Positions 1-9,537 of a DNA stretch of 27,448 nucleotides are shown piece by piece. Position 1 is the stretch's first letter, and each line of letters starts with the position of its first letter. The DNA lies in NCBI GenBank assembly GCA_958430865.1, contig CAUDNR010000085.1, positions 960 to 28,407 of the forward strand, given 5' to 3'. Source of the stretch: Entrophospora sp. SA101 (Eukaryota > Glomeromycota > Glomeromycetes > Entrophosporales > Entrophosporaceae). The notes below the pieces were generated by a model. The model made no database searches. It was not told the DNA's origin and saw nothing but the letters and a program-made list of their open reading frames with translations. The position numbers and the translations under genes were made by a program.

Positions 1-9
1 AATGACTTG

Positions 10-109
10 TGAAATAACATAGACATATAATATTTTATTATTAATTTCATATACCAAATGACCTTGGTCATTTGAAAAACAGCAAATGACATTTTAATTG
101 TCAACATAT
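10..109. repeat. Dispersed ~100-bp palindromic repeat, copy A
   Basis: This segment is repeated almost word for word at 8090-8186. Both copies contain the perfect inverted repeat CAAATGACC-TT-GGTCATTTG (55-74 here), followed by AACAGCAAATGACAT and a second partial inverted copy of the same motif. No coding frame is seen. It may be a terminal or subterminal piece of a non-autonomous DNA transposon, but no target-site duplication could be identified. Confidence 0.7.
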
Positions 110-158
110 ATGATGATAAATATGATTTCATATTAGTTACAGTTTACAATCAAAAATG

Positions 159-533
159 TTGCATTATTTACGATAAAACGTTGCAACAAAACACTGCAAC
201 TTTTTGCGACAAAATGTTGCAACTTTTTACAACAAAATGTTGAAACTTTTTACAACGAAGTGTTGCAATTAATTACGACAAAATGTTGCAACTTTTTACA
301 ACGAAGTGTTGCAATTAATTACGACAAAACGTTGCAATTAATTATGACAAAACGTTGCAACTTTTTACAACAAAATGTTGCAATTATTTACAACGAAGTG
401 TTGCAATTAATTACGACAAAACGTTGCAATTAATTACGACAAAACGTTGCAATTATTTACGACAAAACGTTGCAATTAATTATGACAGAATGTTGCAATA
501 ATTTTTTTACAACAACTTTTTGCAACAAAATGT
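159..533. repeat. 23-bp minisatellite, about 16 units
   Basis: A tandem array of a 23-bp unit close to TTGCAATTAATTACGACAAA plus ACG. Units vary mainly at the AATTAATT/ACTTTTT block and at ACG/ATG/GTG. The last units degrade near 500-533. The junction between units makes AACGTTGCAA-type near-palindromes, with a perfect GTTGCAAC at 180-187. No coding role is seen. The array lies directly upstream of the transposase-like relic. Confidence 0.85.
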
Positions 534-551
534 GGTACACTTTTGTCCAGC

Positions 552-1581
552 ATGGCGTGCCATAATAGTGTTTTTGAAGATTTAAATAAAGTTGTAATAA
601 AATATGTGAATGATAGTGGCATGCAGGTAATTGTTTTATAATATTATATTATTTCATTTTCTATTACTTATATCATCATCTATAATAGAAAGGGTTGTCA
701 GAAGAATTCAACTAATTAGAAGGCATATGAAAAAAGGTTGTGAAAATGAAATAAGGAATAATATTGATAATAGACAATTAAAGCATGATAAGTGCCTTGA
801 TCATTGTTTATTACATGCTTTTGGTGAATGTAATGATGAACATAATTTAAGATGTGTGAATTGTTTAAAATTTCATAATTTTTTCGAAAAATTGATTAGA
901 TTATTACCAGAAAATTAATTGGAGAATATCAAAATTTACAGATAAAAATTGTATTATTATTTGGCACATCAAACAAGAAAGGTGTATTTAAATGCTCAAT
1001 TTAGATCTAATTTATTGGAATTGGATAAGAATGGTGCTATAATAATTGTAGATTATAAAATGAGTATATTACCAAAAACAGCTCGAGAGACCAAAACTGA
1101 ATTCTTTGGAAAACGTGGATGGACATTACATTCAATTTTAATGTATACCAAATTTGAAAATCAAGAAGATTATAATATAACAAATATTGTGAGTTGTTTA
1201 AATCCATAAATTATTGTTATATAGAACTAAATTGCAAATATTTATTAATATAATTTAAATAGCATTTTTGATGAATTTTTGAAAGAAGGATGGGCATTAA
1301 AAGAAAATCAAAAATTTGGAAACAAGGGAGGCGGAACAAAATTTTCTAAAAAAATAATTACCATTTTACAAGGATTTTTTCATGCAGGTAATATTGACAA
1401 AAGTGATTGATATAATGCCCAAAGTATGTATTCTGAATTATTGAAAATGGCTGAAGAAAATGAAATAAGTCAAGAATCAATTCCAAAAGTAGAATCTATA
1501 CAAAGTTGGATTACTTGTTATTCTGCAGCATGCAAAACTGAATCATCAAAAAATGCCCTTAACAATAATAACAATGAATAA
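552..1581 (+). pseudogene. Broken transposase-like gene (DDE-type, lineage-typical)
   Basis: Four pieces line up on the plus strand. 552-626 (ATG GCG TGC...) ends at a GTAATT donor. 689-915 is Cys/His-rich (CLDHCLLHAF..., CVNCLKFHNFF). 949-1206 reads YYLAHQTRKVYLNAQF...IIIVDYKM...FFGKRGWTLHSILMYTK. 1261-1581 reads LKEGWALKENQKFGNKGGGT...ESIQSWITCYSAACK. In-frame stops occur at 916-918, 943-945, 1207-1209 and 1408-1410 (TGA). The last three pieces share one frame. From memory of Rhizophagus genomes, VDYKM...KRGWTLH belongs to a large transposase-like family in which an SDNGPHYH block follows. That middle block is missing here, so the copy is internally deleted and dead. The family name is my recollection; the damage is seen directly. 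Confidence 0.6.
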
Positions 1582-1982
1582 TTCATAATAGGTTTTTTTT
1601 GAATTTAAAATAATAAATTTATTGTTCATTATTACTTCATATTTTTCATAAAAATAGTTTGAGTATTATTACCATTAAAATTGGCTACATTGTGTTTGTA
1701 ATTACATATTTTTTCAAAACAAATAATATAAAATTCATTATTTCCTTCGTTATTTTGTATATGTATTTTTACATGGAATCCACAGCTGCCCAAGAGTAAA
1801 CTATTTATTTTAATATAAATAAAGAGAAAATTTTTTACGTTTTGAAAAATCAAGTTCCTATCCACAATCTGCATGATTTCTATCACTTGATGAGTTTTTT
1901 AATTTTATTAATGACGATCGCCCAGATTTTATTATATAGTAATAGTAATAGTGAGTTTCTATCGTTGATCGGCGGAACACAA
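1582..1982. other. Gene-poor spacer; possible small exon on minus strand
   Basis: AT-rich. On the minus strand about 55 codons are open after a TAG acceptor at about 1800 and end near 1632 (FHVKIHIQNNEGNNEFY..., then poly-Asn). This could be a terminal exon or chance. No family is recognised and no start can be supported. Confidence 0.2.
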
Positions 1983-2205
1983 ATTAGCGATCAGAAAAAT
2001 TTGGCAGTTGTCTCACGAATTACGAAATAATATATAATAGGCTATAACAGGTTTCCAAATTTGGAAAAAATCATGGTTATTTATTATATAAATAAATAAA
2101 ATTTCTTTAATTGGATACAAAGCTTTTTCTTTTCTTTTATAATATACATCACTCAATCACTAAATCACTCGCTCACACAATCAATTAAGCCATTATTAAT
2201 TAAAA

Positions 2206-4836
2206 ATGACTGATTATCAAGTCAATGATGAAGATCCTGAAGAAGTAGGATTAATATCCAAAAATGCAAAACGTAATAAAAAGGTTTGCTATATTTTCTA
2301 GCTTTGATTATTCAAACATTCATGGATGAATTTTAAATGTTTTGATTTTTTAAAAAAGAATACGTTCCTAGTTTTTTCAACTATTCTTGTTATTTTATTC
2401 ATTGTGATTGGATTTGGTGCTACTTTAAGCAGTTTCAGTAAGATTTGTGCATGAAACAACAACATATAATAAATATATTATTTCTCTTGCAAATCACTCA
2501 TTCACACTAACATTTGTTCATTCAATTGCATAGCCGGTAATAATGTTAAAAATGAAAAACGTAATGTGATATTAATGATTTCAGATGGATTTGGGCCAGC
2601 ATCAGAAACATTTGCAAGATCATATTATCAATACATTAATCATGTACCTTATAAACAAGTGACACCGTTAGATGAGATTCTTATTGGAACTTCAAGGACA
2701 AGATCTTTTGATAGTTTAGTTACTGATTCTGCTGCTGGGGCCACTGCCTTTTCATGTGCAATCAAGACATACAATAATGCCATAGCGGGTATTTTATGAT
2801 AATAATGATGATAATGATAATGATTTGATGTTAATAATGAATTTTTAAAAATATATACATATTTCAAAATTTTATATATAGTTGATTCTGAGAAAAACCC
2901 ATGTGGTACAGTGTTAGAATCAGCCAAACATAATGGAATGGTGACCGGATTAGTGGTGACAAGTCGTATAACACATGCAACACCAGCAGCGTTTTCAGCA
3001 CATATAGTTCATAGAGATTTAGAATCAGAAATTGCCGTGCATCAAATTGGTGACTATCCACTTGGAAGACAGGTTGATTTAATGTTTGGTGGTGGGAAAT
3101 GTTTCTTTTTACCAAATAGTAGCGCAAGTAGTTGTAGAACTGATGACAGGGATGTGCTAAGTGATGCTATAAATAAATTTGGATTTAACTATTTGTCAAC
3201 TAGAAAAGAATTTGATGATCTCAAACTGTCAAAAAAAGCGTATGTATATTCTTATTGTTGTTATCATTATTGGTATTACTATTAAGGATGAAAGAAATAA
3301 TAATATTCAATAATTTGAAATTAGACTTCCTCTTCTGGGCTTATTCAATTTGGATGTAAGTCTTAATAATAATAACAATAATAAAGCTGGTATTCATAAA
3401 TGTACATATATATATATATATATTCATAAATACCCATGATTTTTTTTAGCATATTTCTTATGAGATTGATCGTGATCCATCTAAAGAACCATCTTTAAAA
3501 GAAATGACAGAAAAAGCAATCAAGATTCTTGAGGATGCTACTGCTGACAGTGACAAAGGGTTTTTCTTGATGGTTGAAGGAAGTAAAATTGGTAAGCAGT
3601 TATGATTTATAAATATAAATAATAACAATATTTGTGATGTATGATTTTACATGTGTTTTTTGTACTTATAAATAGTTTAATTATTATTTTTTTAGATTTG
3701 GCAGCTCATTCGTAAGTAACTATATGTAAATTTAAAGGATCATCATTTTCTTTTATTTAACCAATAATTACACAATTACAATAATTATTATAATGATCAT
3801 TATTAGGAATGATCCTGCAACACATGCTCATGAAATTTTTGCATATCATGACACAATTTCACTTGTTAAGCAATATGTTAGCGACCATCCAGGGACTGTG
3901 ATGATTTCAGTTAGTATTAACTAATTAATTAATTAATAAATAAATTTTAACTGTATATATATATATATATACACAAATAACACATAATTTTATTGTTTAT
4001 TTAGGTTAGTGATCATGAAACTGGTGGATTATCACTTGCACTTCAAACTACTCACGAATATCCTGAATATGGATGGTATCCAGAAGTGTTAACTAAGGTT
4101 AAAAATTCATCGTTTGTCCTCTCAGAAGAAATTGAGAAATATTCGAAGGCTGATCGTAAAGACTATATTAAAAAGCTTCTTGAAAATAGCTTGGGTATTA
4201 TAGATTATACACAGGAGGATATTGAATATTTGAACCAAAATCAACTCCAATTAGATTATGAATTATATTTGTCCAATATGACTAGTCACAGAGCTGAATT
4301 AGGGGTATTTAATCATAATTAATTAATTTGGAGGTCCTTTCAAAAATTTTCCCATTTAATATTTTTATTTAATAATAGTGGGCAACTCATGGACATTCTG
4401 GTGTTGATGTTAATTTGTATGCATATGGTGATAATATTGATTATTTATATGGAAATCATGAGGTAACATACAATTATTTATAATAAGATAGGATATATTT
4501 ATATGGTATACTTACAATTGTAACTATATAAATTTGTATCAGAACACTGATATTGGTGAATTTATTATTAATTATCTTGGTTTGGATCTTAATGGTATAA
4601 CTATGAAATTAAACAAGTTAGTATCTTTATTTTATTTATTTTTGTTATTATCAATCATTGTTATTATTTATTAATTGGTTTCTTTATTTCTAATGTTTGT
4701 AGGAATACAAGTAAGTATTTCACCATCTCAATTATTTTATCATTTAAATTCAAATTACTAACTAAATATTTTTCTTCTCATCTTCCAGCTTTCCACTTGG
4801 AAAGAAATTTTACAGCGGCATCTAATATGAAATTAA

Positions 4837-4870
<34 letters not shown>

Positions 4871-4877
4871 CAATTAA
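2206..4877 (+). CDS. Vacuolar-type alkaline phosphatase, copy 1 (13 exons)
   Basis: A PHO8-like alkaline phosphatase that hydrolyses phosphomonoesters, probably in the vacuole lumen. Exons: 2206-2283, 2359-2437, 2534-2788, 2882-3239, 3325-3355, 3450-3591, 3696-3711, 3807-3909, 4005-4304, 4379-4462, 4543-4616, 4703-4710, 4789-4877. All introns are GT..AG, and the sum is 1617 nt, 538 aa, in frame. Residues 1-26 are a short cytosolic tail and about 29-49 a hydrophobic signal anchor (type II). Active-site motifs: ISDG (D70), TDSAAGATA (D117, nucleophile S118), THATP (168-172), EGSKID..AAH (E310, D315, H319), SDHETGG (D357, H358) and THGHSG (H460). All expected metal ligands and the serine are present. 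The protein ends with 11 His and one Asn. The length fits the family. The ATG follows AATTAAAA and is the only start giving the tail-anchor layout. Exons of 16 and 8 nt are unusual. Confidence 0.92.
2438..2533 (+). other. Intron 2 of phosphatase copy 1, with empty TA site of the copy-2 MITE
   Basis: The TA at 2465-2466 in AACAACATATAATAAAT is the unoccupied target. In copy 2 the same spot holds a 184-bp element flanked by TA on both sides. Confidence 0.85.
4839..4871 (+). repeat. (CAT)10CAC microsatellite encoding 11 histidines
   Basis: A perfect trinucleotide run inside the last phosphatase exon, read as His 527-537 just before the terminal Asn and stop. The same length is found in copy 2 (21620-21652). 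Being a slippage-prone repeat, its length is likely to vary between strains. Confidence 0.9.
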
Positions 4878-5270
4878 CATGGCAGTATGACAGTGAGTGA
4901 ATGCTGTTTTCCTTTCTAGTTGATAATAACATACATATAAGATATTATTTAGAAAAAAATTTGTTATTAAATAATATTACATTCAAAATTTGCATTTTTT
5001 TTTATAATAAAATAATAAATAAATAATAACAAAAAGAATAACAAGAATAATGAGTGATGTTTATTCATTCACCATGTAATGATACTTTCTTATATTGATA
5101 ATAAAAAGACTAATGTCAAAACTTTGATAACCAGACGAATATAATTTATTCATCTTATATAATCAAGTTCATTTGAAGAGAATCTATAAAACATTGATAA
5201 ATAGAAATATCATTAATATTAAGTTTAATATTAAACAAGTAATTAAATAACAATTACCAATGATTTGTGA
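4878..5270. other. AT-rich 3' flank of phosphatase copy 1
   Basis: No coding frame or RNA gene is seen. It holds a (TAATAAATAA)-type low-complexity stretch at about 5005-5040. A patch near 5110-5190 differs between the duplicate copies by small indels. Confidence 0.6.
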
Positions 5271-5818
5271 ATTAACAGGCCGAGGAAGATTGTAAAACTC
5301 AATAATCTGCTTGCATTTGGATGAACAGTTGTTGTAATTGTTCAAATATTATCCTCATCATCCTTAATTTATCCAAGCTGTTCTTCAGAATAATTAGGTT
5401 CAGAATTTCATCATCATTCTGCTGTTAGTCTTTTTTCCAGGATCACCATTTGTGCATTCCCAATATAACATTTTGGGAGTATTATCCGAAAAATTAGGCC
5501 TCGGATCTGATTGCAAGAGCATGATCATGTGACTGATCTTTGAATGGTCGTTGACCTGTTGATGATATCTATGACAGTAAAATCCCAAAGTTACGTATGG
5601 ATGTCAGATTTTTGTGTATAAGGTTCCCATTTAAAACCTATGATGCAACATATGACAGTGCTCTTCATATTATATACCATTTTTATTTAATAATTTTCAA
5701 TCAACTAAACCTAATAACCTTAAATCTACAATTATCAAAAATGGAAAAATGGAAAAGATTACCACTGTGAAGATCATGATGTAGAAGTCCTTTACAATGA
5801 ATGATGATGTCTAAACCT
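5271..5818 (-). pseudogene. Protein kinase relic, catalytic C-lobe only (copy 1)
   Basis: Read on the minus strand, pieces of a tyrosine-kinase-like domain appear in order but in shifting frames: HHDLHSGN (5758-5781, the HxD catalytic loop), ALSYVAS (from LPYVAPE), PYTQKSDIHT (from PYTKASDI), RPNFSDNTPKM with GDPGKK (from GDPEKRPT), then VHPNASRLLSFT near the end. The closest visible relative is the kinase locus at 13482-15543, which shares the TTCATCCAAATGCA tail and the GGTTTA...CATCATGATCTTCACAG block. Stops and frameshifts occur throughout; the N-lobe, zinc-like module and introns are absent. It lies antisense and downstream of the phosphatase in both duplicate copies, so it was inserted before the duplication. 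Confidence 0.7.
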
Positions 5819-6103
5819 AAGATAATACTATAAAGCATTGTAATTCCATAATCGTTCCATTTTGAATGTTTTATAGAACTCTGATTTTATATATAATATA
5901 CAAGTCACTCCTGTTATAACGACAAGCAAAAAAAGTTGGTATAATGAGATCGTCATAATAATGGGAGAATCATTATCATATGATTTTATAATGTTATTTT
6001 TATTATAATTATATATTGAAATTACTTCCATTCATTGTTTAATTCACCATATTAGTCAATGTTTTTTACATTGTATTGATCATTTATTAAAATTACGCCG
6101 ATG

Positions 6104-7107
6104 CAGGGACAATGATTTTCTGCATAGCGCAGAAATCATGAATAAAAATGGAAATTACTATAATAATAATCTACCGCAGAATACTGCAAATAATATAAAA
6201 ATAAGATTAGGTTTTTTATAATGAATAAGAAAAGGTACAAGGACAACAATTACAATCAATACTAGAGTAGAAGAAAATCCTGGTGAATTTCGCATTGATA
6301 ATAAAATTTTATTTTGTAATTTGTGACCATTCTGTTAATTTGGGTACGAAAGTCAACGGTTGATGTCCAGCAAAACACATAAAGCCAAGGAAAATCTGTA
6401 TGAAAATAAACAACAACGAACGCTTGATGCCTCTCTTTCTTCTTCTGAATCTAAAGAAAATGAATGGGCAATTCATTGTGGGTCTACGCTTAATATAGAA
6501 GTTGCATTAGGTGAACACTGGTCAAATATGGCCGAAAATTTACCCCCTTTTGCTGTATTTCAAATAGCATTTGGATATATGTGGTTACCAATTTCTTCCT
6601 GTAGTGCAGAACAGAGTTTTTCTAAATATAATTTTTAGATGATGATAATCGACGAAGTTTAAATATGCTTTATTTTAATGGTAGTATAGTTTAAATATTT
6701 AGCATTTCTATTTTGTAATATTTTTTAAATAAGAAATAATGGTATTAATAACTAATAACTACTCTTTCTGAATGCATAGATATTATGACAGAAATTACGC
6801 AGAATATAGTAGTAGTGTTTTTTTAATGCATGACATTCACGCAGAATTTGTTTTTAGCACGAACGGAATTATTAATAATAATAATAACGGATCTTGCTCT
6901 ATAACAAACTGAGAATTTATATGTCCCATCACTGTCTATAATAGAGAGTGAACTATGTATTAATATTTAACACTACATTACCATTTATATGCTTGACTTG
7001 GTTGTAATTCTATTAAAAAAACAAGTAATTATGAATATTGTGAATATTTAATCATAATATTAATAAAAACATATATCGTTTGTGTTTTTACCCACTCATT
7101 CGCAGAA
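6104..7107 (+). mobile_element. hAT-type transposon relic, copy 1
   Basis: It begins near CAGGGACAATGATTTTC (6106 on), a plausible hAT terminus, and carries five CGCAGAA motifs (6128, 6175, 6798, 6840, 7101) spread over both flanks of the coding relic, like subterminal transposase-binding repeats. A hairpin TTTTCTGCATAGCGCAGAAA sits at the left end. No convincing matching right terminus or 8-bp target duplication was found, so the boundaries are approximate. Confidence 0.5.
6221..6694 (+). pseudogene. hAT transposase remnant: BED finger joined to C-terminal dimerisation domain (copy 1)
   Basis: The ATG at 6221 opens MNKKRYKD. After a frame change come EENPGEFRIDNKILFCN and CDHSVNLGTK, then SSKTHKAKENLYENKQQ (BED-type zinc finger: C-x2-C...H...H). 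The frame then runs on into WAIHCGSTLNIEVALGEHW and MWLPISSCSAEQSFSKYNF, the hAT C-terminal dimerisation motif. The catalytic core between the two ends is missing: only about 40 codons separate them. At 6632-6638 the run AATTTTTAG is one base short; in the shifted frame LDDDNRRSLNMLYFN follows to a stop at 6692-6694. This is an internally deleted, MITE-like derivative that cannot transpose by itself. Confidence 0.65.
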
Positions 7108-7200
7108 GTTATTATTTTTTAAAAATGTTTTCTTGGCAACCTACATCACAAATGTTGGTTTTTTGGTACTGAAATGAAGAGAAAAGCTTAAAATAAGTAT
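6695..7200. other. Non-coding right part of hAT relic and duplication end
   Basis: AT-rich DNA with (AAT)n at 6875-6888 and three of the CGCAGAA motifs. No gene. It ends in the motif AAAAGCTTAAAATAAGTAT (7182-7200), where the similarity to copy 2 stops. Confidence 0.6.
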
Positions 7201-7203
7201 AAA

Positions 7204-7672
7204 GTGGTAGAAAACGGGAATGATATTATAGAATATTTAGATGAAATTGAAATAAATAACGGATTAAATACAGACAAACGTAAAAATTTATATAATATTT
7301 TTATAGAATACTTAAACAATTTAAATAGAGAACATGCACAACAAGTTTTCAAATTTATATGTGGAAATAATTCATATACCTCCAAAATTTCCAATATCTG
7401 TGAGTAAATGTTTTTAATATTTTATATTTAAAGAAATTTATTAAATGTTATTACATTTTATATACCAGATTTTGTGGAAATCACCTTCTAAATCATCACC
7501 ATTATGTAGACTACCAAATTCATCAACATGCATTATTAACCAGTTGGTATTGTCTGATACATATGATGATGATGAGATGGATATTTTCATCAATGATTTG
7601 AATGCTGCTTTTCTTGCTGATAATGTTGGTTTTCACAAGGGATGTCTAAAGTTAAATAAAATTAATTAATTT
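7204..7672 (+). CDS. Unrecognised small gene or gene fragment
   Basis: Two open stretches follow each other. 7204-7407 is an acidic, Asn-rich helical-looking segment (DIIEYLDEIEINNGLN...YNIFIEYLNNLNREHAQQVFKFICGNN). 7469-7669 reads ILWKSPSKSSPLCRLPNSSTCIINQL, then DTYDDDEMDIFINDLNAAF. A donor GTGAGT (7400) and acceptor CCAG (7467-7468) would join them, but the phases do not match (phase 1 to phase 0), so this model is damaged or incomplete. There is no convincing ATG for the first part (7204 is a GTG). No family is recognised. It starts exactly where the segmental duplication ends and may be a truncated gene. Confidence 0.3.
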
Positions 7673-7722
7673 TTTTATTGAGTTCATCATACAAGGAAAA
7701 TTTTTTTTCTATTAATTCATTT

Positions 7723-8047
7723 CAATGGTATCGGATGCCTTCAAAAATTATTATATTGAGATTGAGATTGAAATTTTCAATCCATGATCAAAAATTATTT
7801 TATCAATATCAAGATGATTGACAATTATTAATTAAAAATGGAATTTTTATGTCTCTTTTCTCTTTTTATTAATCATCAAAGAAATGAATTGGACCTTGAA
7901 CTTACAAATACCAATTCTAATGATTTTAGTATTGATGTCTTTGTTTTTTGGGTACTTCAATATTTAAAAAAATTTTTTTTACTATTGAAATTTCATATTA
8001 AAATTCAATCTCAATCTCAATCTAATAATTTTTGAAGGTGCCCATTG
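7723..8047. mobile_element. 325-bp inverted-repeat element (MITE-like)
   Basis: The two ends are inverted copies. Left: CAATGG, then GCCTTCAAAAATTATTA and ATTGAGATTGAGATTGAA. Right, reverse-complemented: CAATGG, then CACCTTCAAAAATTATTA and GATTGAGATTGAGATTGAA. The arms are about 50 bp with a few mismatches and a small indel just inside CAATGG. The interior is AT-rich and non-coding; one 65-codon open frame runs into the repeat arm and is not credible. No certain target duplication is seen (TTAATT-like sequence on both sides). The superfamily is unknown. Confidence 0.75.
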
Positions 8048-8089
8048 TAATTACAATTTTTGTTCTTGAATAAGATAAGAGAATAAAAG

Positions 8090-8186
8090 TGAAATGACAT
8101 AGACATAATATTTTATTATTAATTTCATATACCAAATGACCTTGGTCATTTGAAAACAGCAAATGACATTGTAATTTGTCAACATA
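8090..8186. repeat. Dispersed ~100-bp palindromic repeat, copy B
   Basis: The counterpart of 10-109, with the same CAAATGACC-TT-GGTCATTTG palindrome (8133-8152). It lies 43 bp after the end of the 325-bp inverted-repeat element. Confidence 0.7.
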
Positions 8187-9388
8187 CAGTTGGTTCTGGA
8201 TATAGTGAAGCATTTGTTTTTAGAAAAAGCTTCATTATACAGTATGATTCATTAACACTTATAAAAGATTACTCAAATCCAGTAACACTGCTTTTTTTCT
8301 TACTTGGGGTGGATTGTATGATTTTTAGTTTTGATCTACTATTTTTTTTTTTTTGTAATAAATAAATAATAAATAAATTTGTTGTTTGCCTATATTTATC
8401 AATTTTTACTAAACACAATTTTTTGGGAAGCATGAGATGAAAAAAATGAGATGTTTCTTATGATTTAGTTAAAAAATTTTTTTTTTTTTTACTCTTTGAA
8501 ATGATTAATATTACACATATTGTTATTATTAATTATTTTTTTATTTATATATTTATTTTATTACTAATACTATATATTCACTCTCATTAATTCCGATGTA
8601 TATAAGATCTAGATGATTGCATAACAATATATTAATAAATAGTATTAATAATAAGCACAGATTGTACTTGTAAAAACCAAGATTTGTTTTTTATATACAA
8701 GCTAGTAATAGCCTACTTAACTTTAAACATTTCTATTAACGTGTTGCTATGATAGTTTCATTCCATCAATTAATATTATAATAATTAATAAATTAATAAC
8801 CTATAAATAATTATAATAAATCAGTCTCTTATAATTAAAGTCTAAATTTTTCTAATACAACCTTTCAAGTAGTTATAAGTGACTTTGTAGGGAACACTTT
8901 GGCACAATTGTTGCCACTGAATTTGTTTTAGTCTGCATACTAGTTGGAAGAAAATCTTAAAATAAGTGTGAAGAAAAGAAATGCTTCTGACCTAGCGTAG
9001 AATAACCAATATTTAAGCTAACCTTTTCTTTTAACTGTTGTTAGAAAGTTCTAGTCTGGCTCTAAAAATTTTATTATGGTTGAAAACTGCTTGCTATATG
9101 AAAACGGAGAATTTTTTTTTGAAGTGGACGATAATAATTTTATTCATGTAACGTTTATATTGAATGACATTTGATTTGCGACTATTACAAATACACCTTA
9201 GTATTAGGAAGTAAAATAAACATAATTCCGTAAATATTTAAATATAATATTTAGACATTATTTACCTTTGCTTGCAATTGGACATGCTAACAAATTTCTA
9301 CATATACGAATATAAAATTAAAATTTGACTTTAAGGCTGAGATTATTTTTGGTTTTATTAACAACTTGCTTCAAAATTTTTTTTAAAG
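8187..9388. other. Long AT-rich region without recognised genes
   Basis: Low-complexity T and A tracts dominate. A short open stretch at 8187-8300 (TVGSGYSEAFVFRKSFIIQYD) matches nothing I know. The motif AAAATCTTAAAATAAGTGTGAAG (8951-8973) resembles the duplication end points at 7182 and 23948. Confidence 0.5.
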
Positions 9389-9537
9389 TAGATACATATG
9401 ACAAAGAAGTTATATATCAAATTTGGTGGCAATTGCTACACAACAAGGGTATCAAACGAGGGTATGAAGACATTCAATTCGAAATTTTATTAATAAAAAA
9501 TTGTGTAGATCACTGGAAATTTTTTGGAAAATAAACT
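9389..9537 (+). CDS. Unrecognised exon-like fragment
   Basis: After a poly-T tract and AAAG acceptor, about 48 codons are open: DTYDKEVIYQIWWQLLHNKG, then IKRGYEDIQFEILLIKNC and DHWKFFGK, followed by TAA. The Trp-rich, charged composition looks coding rather than random for this base composition. No upstream exon could be joined to it and no family is recognised. It may be the tail of a transposon gene. Confidence 0.25.

Larger units (their letters stand above)
1983..7200 (+). repeat. Segmental duplication, copy 1 (~5.2 kb)
   Basis: This stretch is repeated in the same orientation at 18533-23966. It starts at ATTAGCGATCAG and ends at CTTAAAATAAGTAT, after which the copies diverge completely. 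It contains the phosphatase gene, an antisense kinase relic and a hAT relic. The body of the gene and its introns look identical by eye. Differences cluster in the promoter and exons 1-2 (about 1983-2530), around 5100-5190, 5615-5760 and 6230-6430. The copies are separated by about 11.3 kb of unrelated DNA. Confidence 0.95.

Noticed and set aside
159..533. CRISPR-like array
   Set aside because: Units are contiguous 23-bp tandem repeats with no unique spacers, and the genome is eukaryotic.
2649..3127. Minus-strand open frames of 87-92 codons over the phosphatase gene (and in copy 2)
   Set aside because: They mirror coding exons of the plus-strand gene, cross introns, and encode no recognisable protein.
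5828..6060. CACTCCTGTTATAACGACAAGC, resembling a pogo-type terminus, and a 67-codon minus frame over it
   Set aside because: Only a loose inverted resemblance to 6915-6960 could be found and there is no TA-flanked partner; the frame is low-complexity.
7838..8035. 65-codon plus-strand frame
   Set aside because: It lies inside the 325-bp inverted-repeat element and ends in the repeat arm (SQSQSNNF), so it is not a gene.
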